NCBI GenBank assembly: GCA_024695565.1 | Contig: JAILHX010000011.1 | Location: 1-26,344 of the forward strand | Reading direction: 5' to 3' | DNA: 26,344 nucleotides | From: Saccharofermentans sp. | GTDB taxonomy: Bacteria; Bacillota_A; Clostridia; Saccharofermentanales; Saccharofermentanaceae | Shown: positions 22,520 through 26,344 of the stretch, in pieces | Numbering within the stretch: position 1 is the first letter of the stretch | Layout: each line of letters starts with the position of its first letter | The notes under the pieces: model-generated | Database searches by the model: none | The model's input: only the letters and a program-made list of their open reading frames with translations | Told to the model about the DNA's origin: nothing | Program-made: the position numbers and the translations under genes

Positions 22520-22975
22520 ATGATCGAATACAAAATCACAACAGCAGACGATATCGAGATCCTGATGGCAAGCCGCCTCGTAATGCTCAGGGAAGTAAAC
22601 CATCTGCCCTCCGACTGCGAGTTCTCGGAAGAGCTGATCAGGGCATCTAGAGATTATTTCTTAAACGGCGACCAGACGACCGTTCTGGCGCTCGAAGACG
22701 GCGACGTCGTCGGCTGCGCATCGATAAGCTACATGACGATAATGCCGACTTTCTCGCACGTGACAGGCAAGCGCAGCCACCTCATGAACGTGTACACCGC
22801 GCCGGAACGAAGGGGCAAAGGCATCGCCTATAAAATGGTATCCATGCTCATCGAAGACGCATGGAACAGAGGTGCCACCGAGATCAGCCTCGATGCCACC
22901 GAGATGGGACGTCCGCTTTACGCCAAACTGGGCTTCAAAGAATCGACCGAATGCATGGTCCTTACAAAGGAGTAA
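22520..22975 (+). CDS. GNAT family N-acetyltransferase (1)
   Basis: 151 residues, the usual length of a single GNAT domain. The acetyl-CoA binding motif A is VYTAPERRGKGIAYKMV, with the R-x-x-G-x-G/A loop. A C-terminal GRPLYAKLGFKES block fits motif B. It transfers an acetyl group to an amine, but the substrate is unknown. AGGAG precedes the ATG. It is the second gene of the esterase operon. Confidence 0.85.
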   Translation: MIEYKITTADDIEILMASRLVMLREVNHLPSDCEFSEELIRASRDYFLNGDQTTVLALEDGDVVGCASISYMTIMPTFSHVTGKRSHLMNVYTAPERRGKGIAYKMVSMLIEDAWNRGATEISLDATEMGRPLYAKLGFKESTECMVLTKE

Positions 22976-22978
22976 CAC

Positions 22979-23476
22979 ATGATCTTACGCGCATATACCC
23001 GTGAAGACTCGCCCGTTATCGCCGGCTGGGTCAGGACCGAAGAAGAGCTCTACAGGTGGTCAGCTGACAGATACGGCTTCTTCCCCCTGCTTCCCTACAG
23101 CATTGACGAGAACTACATTCCGCAGCTTCAGACCGGCCGCTTCATCCCCCTTACCGGCGTCGATGAGGACGGCAGGCCCGTCGGCCATCTCATAATCAGA
23201 TACCCCAATGAGAACGATGATTCGTCCGTCAGATTCGGCTTTGTCATCGTCGACCCCGAGATCCGCGGCAAAGGCTACGGCCGCGAGCTCCTGCGCCTTG
23301 CGATCGAGTTTGTCAGGAACAATCTCACCGCCACCAGGATAGACTTGGGCGTCTTCGTCAATAACCCCAAAGCCAGGCGCTGCTACGATTCCGTTGGGTT
23401 CACTGAATACGGCTCGCACGTGATCGACACGCCCTTCGGCCAGTGGGACTGCATTGATATGGAATTGTACCTTTGA
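22979..23476 (+). CDS. GNAT family N-acetyltransferase (2)
   Basis: 165 residues. Motif A is VIVDPEIRGKGYGRELL, followed by NPKARRCYDSVGFTEYG, the usual C-terminal GNAT block. It resembles the RimJ/RimL-like subgroup more than its upstream neighbour does, and the two are not close copies. The start lies 3 bases after the previous stop, and AAAGGAG sits at the end of that gene, so translation is coupled. Substrate unknown. Confidence 0.85.
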   Translation: MILRAYTREDSPVIAGWVRTEEELYRWSADRYGFFPLLPYSIDENYIPQLQTGRFIPLTGVDEDGRPVGHLIIRYPNENDDSSVRFGFVIVDPEIRGKGYGRELLRLAIEFVRNNLTATRIDLGVFVNNPKARRCYDSVGFTEYGSHVIDTPFGQWDCIDMELYL

Positions 23477-23498
23477 GGTTTTCGCGTGCCCGAAAACC
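23477..23498. repeat. Hairpin in the convergent gap, containing TGCCCGAAAA
   Basis: GGTTTTCG (23477-23484) pairs perfectly with CGAAAACC (23491-23498) around a 6-base loop, directly after the second GNAT gene. No T-run follows on either strand, so a terminator role is uncertain. The right arm contains the TGCCCGAAAA decamer also found near arrays A and C. Confidence 0.45.
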
Positions 23499-23544
23499 CC
23501 GAGACTCAATGGTTGACTATAAAAAATAAACTGTAATTCCGGAT

Positions 23545-24300
23545 TCACTGTCTGGTAAGCCGCGTTATGTAGTCGGTATTCCGGCTCCTGTATTGCTTGG
23601 GCGTCAGGCCGCAGTCTTTCTTTAAGACGTTCGTGAAGTAGCTCTGGCTCGGGAAAGCGAGCGATGCGGAGATCTCGGCGATCGAGTAGTCTGACGAGGC
23701 GAGCATCGACTTGGCGGTCTCGAGCTTTTTGTTCAGGATGTATTCGCTTACGGAGCTGCCTGTCTCTTTTTTGAAGAGGCGCGAAAAGTAAGGCGATGAG
23801 AGATTCGTCACTGATGCCAGTGTCTCCAATGTAATGCGCGTGTGAAGGTGCTCGTAGATGTAATTGATCGCCGTGCTGACGGCCTTGGACGTGATGGCGC
23901 TGCGCTGGAGCGAGGACATCTGCTTCGTGTAGTGAAGGCACATCTCATTGTGGATGTCTGATATCTCTTCTGGCGTCCGGGCTTCATCGGCCATGCGGAT
24001 GTAGTAGTCGCTCAGAGAATAAGATTCAGCCTGCGAGAGGCCGCCCGAGATGCAGAAGCGCGCGACCAGTGCGATCGTAATCGTCAGGTGATATTTGAGG
24101 TTCTGGAGCGGGTCATCCGAGAGGATGCCGAGTCCTTTCTTCTCGTGGAAAGGTTCATTAAGAAGCGTCCTGATCTTACGCAGGTTGCCCGAGCGGATCG
24201 TCTCGTAGAAGTCCATCTCAGGCGCCAGGGGCGCGCGGAAGAAACCGTATTCGCGGTGAAGGAATTCCTGGTAGGAGATTTTCTTGCGGGCAGCGGGCAT
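23545..24300 (-). CDS. AraC-family transcriptional regulator
   Basis: 251 residues from the ATG at 24298-24300, chosen for GGAGG six bases upstream; a longer in-frame ATG at 24375 lies upstream of the -10 box. The C-terminal 100 residues carry two helix-turn-helix motifs: ITLETLASVTNLSSPYFSRL with FKKETGSSV, and YSIAEISASLAFPSQSYFTN with LKKDCGLTPKQYR, the AraC hallmark. The N-terminal 140 residues are a helical effector or dimer domain of unknown ligand, without a clear cupin pattern. It is divergent from the GH16 glucanase gene, which it most likely controls. Confidence 0.85.
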   Translation of the reverse strand: MPAARKKISYQEFLHREYGFFRAPLAPEMDFYETIRSGNLRKIRTLLNEPFHEKKGLGILSDDPLQNLKYHLTITIALVARFCISGGLSQAESYSLSDYYIRMADEARTPEEISDIHNEMCLHYTKQMSSLQRSAITSKAVSTAINYIYEHLHTRITLETLASVTNLSSPYFSRLFKKETGSSVSEYILNKKLETAKSMLASSDYSIAEISASLAFPSQSYFTNVLKKDCGLTPKQYRSRNTDYITRLTRQ

Positions 24301-24357
24301 GAGGTGCCTCCGTTGATGGAAATCAAATATGCGTGAGAAATAAGGTTTTCGAACACT

Positions 24358-24366
24358 ATTATAGCA
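24358..24366 (-). promoter_or_regulatory. Extended -10 promoter of the AraC regulator
   Basis: The minus strand reads TGC-TATAAT, 57 bases upstream of the ATG at 24300. No -35 is seen. The divergent GH16 gene starts 106 bases away; its own promoter was not recognised with confidence. Confidence 0.5.
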
Positions 24367-24468
24367 TGAAAACATAAAATTAAGATATGAAAAAGCAATA
24401 ATGGGCGGCGGGTAATTTGTTATTTTGAGGGCAACAAGGTTTTTAGCAAACTACTTCAGGAGGTAACT

Positions 24469-25830
24469 ATGAAGAGCACGAAGATAATCAGTTCCATTCT
24501 GGCGCTCTCGATGCTGCTCCCGCTTGCAGCGTGTGCTGAGCAGAAGGCCGAGAAGACCGAGACGCCCGCGATCGAAGGCTACAACCTTCTCTGGAGCGAT
24601 GAGTTCGACGGCAGCGGCGAGATCGATCAGACCAAGTGGAACTACGAACCCCATGAACCCGGCTGGACAAACAACGAGCTGCAGGAGTACACGACTTCTA
24701 CAGACAATGTTTTCGTAAAGGACGGACATCTCGTACTCAAGGCTTTAAAGACCGAAGAGAACGGCGTCACACACTACACATCCGGCAAGGTCACGGGCCA
24801 GAACAAGACAGACTTCATGTACGGCAAAGTCGTCGTATCCGCAAAGGTTCCGGAAGGACAGGGCTTGTGGCCCGCCATCTGGATGATGCCCAAGGACGAG
24901 TCCTACTACGGACAGTGGCCCAAGTGCGGCGAGATCGACATCATGGAATCATTAGGTCATGACACGACCACTTCCTATTCAACAATCCACTACGGCGAAC
25001 CTCACGGCGAGCAACAGGGCACCATCGTCAAGGAAGGCGAAGAGAGCTTCTCTGCCAAGTTCCACGAGTACTCCGTAGAGTGGGAACCCGGCGAGATGCG
25101 CTTCTACACAGACGGCGAACTCGTGCTCACCTGCAACGACTGGTTCACAGCAGTTGAGGGCGAAGACGACAAGCCCTATCCCGCACCCTTCGACCAGCCT
25201 TTCTTCGTTCAGATGAACCTCGCAGTCGGCGGTAACTGGCCGGGCAATCCTGACGAGACAACAAACTTCGACAACGCTGAATTCCAGATCGACTACGTCC
25301 GCGTTTACCAGAGATCCGAGTACAACACCGACGTTACAAGACCTCCGACGACATTCATGTCCGCAGACGAGTCCGGCAACTTCATCCGCAATGGTGATTT
25401 TGCTGTTGCAGAAGACCTGGAAGATGATATCGACTGGAAGTTCCTCCTCTTCTACGAGGGCGAAGGCACAGCGACGATCGAGAACGGCGAGATCGTCATC
25501 ACATCCACAAACTGCGGAACCGAAGAATATTCCGTCCAGCTCGTGCAGCCGGATCTCCCGATGCAGAAGGGCCACAAATACCGGGTAACCTTCGACATCC
25601 GGGCGGACGAGGCTCGCAAGTGTATCGTATGCGTCTCGGCACCGAACGCAGGCTGGATCCGCTACCTGCCCGACACATCGATCGACGTCGATACCGAATG
25701 GCAGACCTACACATTCGAGTTCGAGATGACCGAGAAGGACGATAACAACGGCCGCCTCGAGTTCAACATGGGTGCTCACGGCGACACCGCCACACTGCAC
25801 ATCACCAACGTTCGTGTAGAAGAGATCTGA
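24469..25830 (+). CDS. Secreted lipoprotein GH16 beta-glucanase with a CBM-like domain
   Basis: 453 residues. A signal peptide ends at the lipobox LAAC (Cys22), so the enzyme is probably tethered to the outer face. The GH16 domain covers about 35-285. The catalytic motif EIDIME is complete (nucleophile E155, D157, acid/base E160), and LWPAIWMMP and AVGGNWPG blocks fit laminarinase/lichenase-type members. It should cut beta-1,3 or mixed-linkage beta-glucans. Residues about 300-452 form a beta-rich module (NGDFAVAEDLEDDIDWKF at its start) resembling CBM4_9 carbohydrate-binding domains. AGGAGG precedes the ATG, and a strong terminator follows. The AraC regulator is divergent. Confidence 0.9.
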   Translation: MKSTKIISSILALSMLLPLAACAEQKAEKTETPAIEGYNLLWSDEFDGSGEIDQTKWNYEPHEPGWTNNELQEYTTSTDNVFVKDGHLVLKALKTEENGVTHYTSGKVTGQNKTDFMYGKVVVSAKVPEGQGLWPAIWMMPKDESYYGQWPKCGEIDIMESLGHDTTTSYSTIHYGEPHGEQQGTIVKEGEESFSAKFHEYSVEWEPGEMRFYTDGELVLTCNDWFTAVEGEDDKPYPAPFDQPFFVQMNLAVGGNWPGNPDETTNFDNAEFQIDYVRVYQRSEYNTDVTRPPTTFMSADESGNFIRNGDFAVAEDLEDDIDWKFLLFYEGEGTATIENGEIVITSTNCGTEEYSVQLVQPDLPMQKGHKYRVTFDIRADEARKCIVCVSAPNAGWIRYLPDTSIDVDTEWQTYTFEFEMTEKDDNNGRLEFNMGAHGDTATLHITNVRVEEI

Positions 25831-25862
25831 TCTGACATTTTCCGTTCCCCGCCCATATATAT

Positions 25863-25897
25863 GGAGCCGCTCCCTTTTTTGGGGTGGCTCCGTTTTT
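25863..25897 (+). terminator. Terminator of the GH16 gene
   Basis: An 11-bp stem with two wobbles (GGAGCCGCTCC at 25863-25873 facing GGGGTGGCTCC at 25881-25891), with T5 one base after the stem. Confidence 0.85.
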
Positions 25898-25904
25898 ATT
25901 GCTG

Positions 25905-25910
25905 TATAAT
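25905..25910 (+). promoter_or_regulatory. -10 element ahead of the Ntn hydrolase gene
   Basis: A perfect TATAAT 34 bases before the ATG, right after the GH16 terminator. No -35 is seen. Confidence 0.4.
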
Positions 25911-25944
25911 GATTCCATAAACTCATATGGGGACGGGAATTAAT

Positions 25945-26344
25945 ATGGCAAAGGATAAGAAGACTAAGAAGAGATCCAAATTGGGACTGAAGATCGCGCT
26001 CATCGCCGCCGGCGTCATCGTGCTGATACCGGTGATCGTCGGGCTGATCTTCTTCAATGACATTGCAACGCTCCTGTCGGTCAAAAAGATCGACAAGGGG
26101 CTCTATCAGATGGACTGCTCTTACGACTATAAGCTCGACAAGCTCATGAATGCAAACATCTCCACATACGACGAGCTCATGGCTTGGGGCGACAAGGAAC
26201 TGTTCTACGGCGTGCCGGCGATGCTCGGGGGAATGGGGCCTTTCGGATGCGCTTCTTTTGCGGGCGTGACGGAAGAGGGACATCATCTTTTCGCGCGCAA
26301 CTACGACTTCTCTGAGACAGACTGTCTCATGATATACACTCATC
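25945..26344 (+). CDS. Membrane-anchored choloylglycine hydrolase-like amidase (5' part)
   Basis: 133 codons are visible; the gene runs off the window. The start reads MAKDKKTKKRSKLGLKIALI, a basic tail leading into one membrane helix (about 15-37) that anchors the protein with its enzyme domain outside. The Ntn-hydrolase catalytic cysteine is probably Cys102 in FGCASFAGVTEEGH, followed by LFARNYDF, which fits the linear amide C-N hydrolase, penicillin V acylase and bile salt hydrolase superfamily. In many relatives this Cys is exposed by removal of the peptide before it; whether that occurs here is unknown. GGGGACGGGA lies upstream of the ATG. Confidence 0.75.
   Translation, partial: MAKDKKTKKRSKLGLKIALIAAGVIVLIPVIVGLIFFNDIATLLSVKKIDKGLYQMDCSYDYKLDKLMNANISTYDELMAWGDKELFYGVPAMLGGMGPFGCASFAGVTEEGHHLFARNYDFSETDCLMIYTH

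Noticed and set aside
23060..23941. A 293-codon minus-strand open frame across the second GNAT gene and the AraC gene
   Set aside because: It covers two supported genes in wrong frames and has no recognisable domain or ribosome site.
24979..26343. A 454-codon open frame antisense to the GH16 and Ntn hydrolase genes
   Set aside because: It is an antisense shadow of two well-supported genes with high third-position GC and spans a terminator and promoter on the other strand.

Overview
The window looks like the chromosome of an anaerobic Clostridia-type Firmicute. The signs are strong AAGGAGG-type ribosome sites, extended -10 promoters, lipoprotein signal peptides, c-di-GMP proteins, and a GH16 beta-glucanase with AraC control. 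The codon style and lipoproteins recall uncultured gut, rumen or digester lineages such as Saccharofermentans relatives, but that placement is a guess. There is no plasmid, phage, transposase, tRNA, rRNA or CRISPR signal. All genes look chromosomal and ordinary in composition; the intergenic DNA is not.

Layout. 1-3,600 is mostly minus strand: the start of an unknown gene, a zinc-ribbon/Yip1-like membrane protein, and an ECF sigma factor overlapping its membrane-anchored partner (probable anti-sigma). 3,851-8,510 is plus strand: a membrane GGDEF-EAL protein with degenerate active sites, then a three-gene ABC-2 exporter operon. 8,536-10,705 holds two minus-strand paralogous lipoproteins. 10,980-18,338 is plus strand: an NSS symporter; a probable membrane-lipid operon (GT4 glycosyltransferase, PlsC-like acyltransferase, two tandem CmpB-type membrane proteins); and a membrane HD-GYP phosphodiesterase. 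18,470-26,344 holds a large solute-binding lipoprotein, an esterase plus two GNAT acetyltransferases, an AraC regulator divergent from a secreted GH16 beta-glucanase, and the start of a membrane-anchored Ntn amidase.

The most interesting signal is a family of intergenic arrays of short inverted repeats. Four co-directional gene gaps (1191-1779, 9541-9805, 12519-12894, 20879-21511) each hold an array lying between the terminator of the upstream gene and the promoter of the downstream gene. Each array repeats its own 5-10 bp word in alternating orientation at a nearly exact period: 74 bp (CCGAC/GTCGG, four units), 74 bp (CCTAC/GTAGG, three units), 65 bp (TATGG/CCATA, two four-word units), 65 and 54 bp (ACGT/GCGT-core words, three four-word units), 52 bp (AATAATATAA) and 51-53 bp (ATGATAA). 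The words differ between arrays, but arm symmetry and spacing are kept, including compensated changes in paired arms. Sequence between the arms is mostly not conserved. I know of no named element matching this; it is the candidate undescribed system.

How genes may work together. The GT4, acyltransferase and CmpB genes probably modify membrane lipid. The sigma/anti-sigma pair is an envelope or stress switch. The HD-GYP and degenerate GGDEF-EAL proteins are c-di-GMP enzyme and likely sensor. The GH16 enzyme and AraC regulator suggest beta-glucan use; the solute-binding lipoprotein and esterase may support carbohydrate use, although no import permease is visible.
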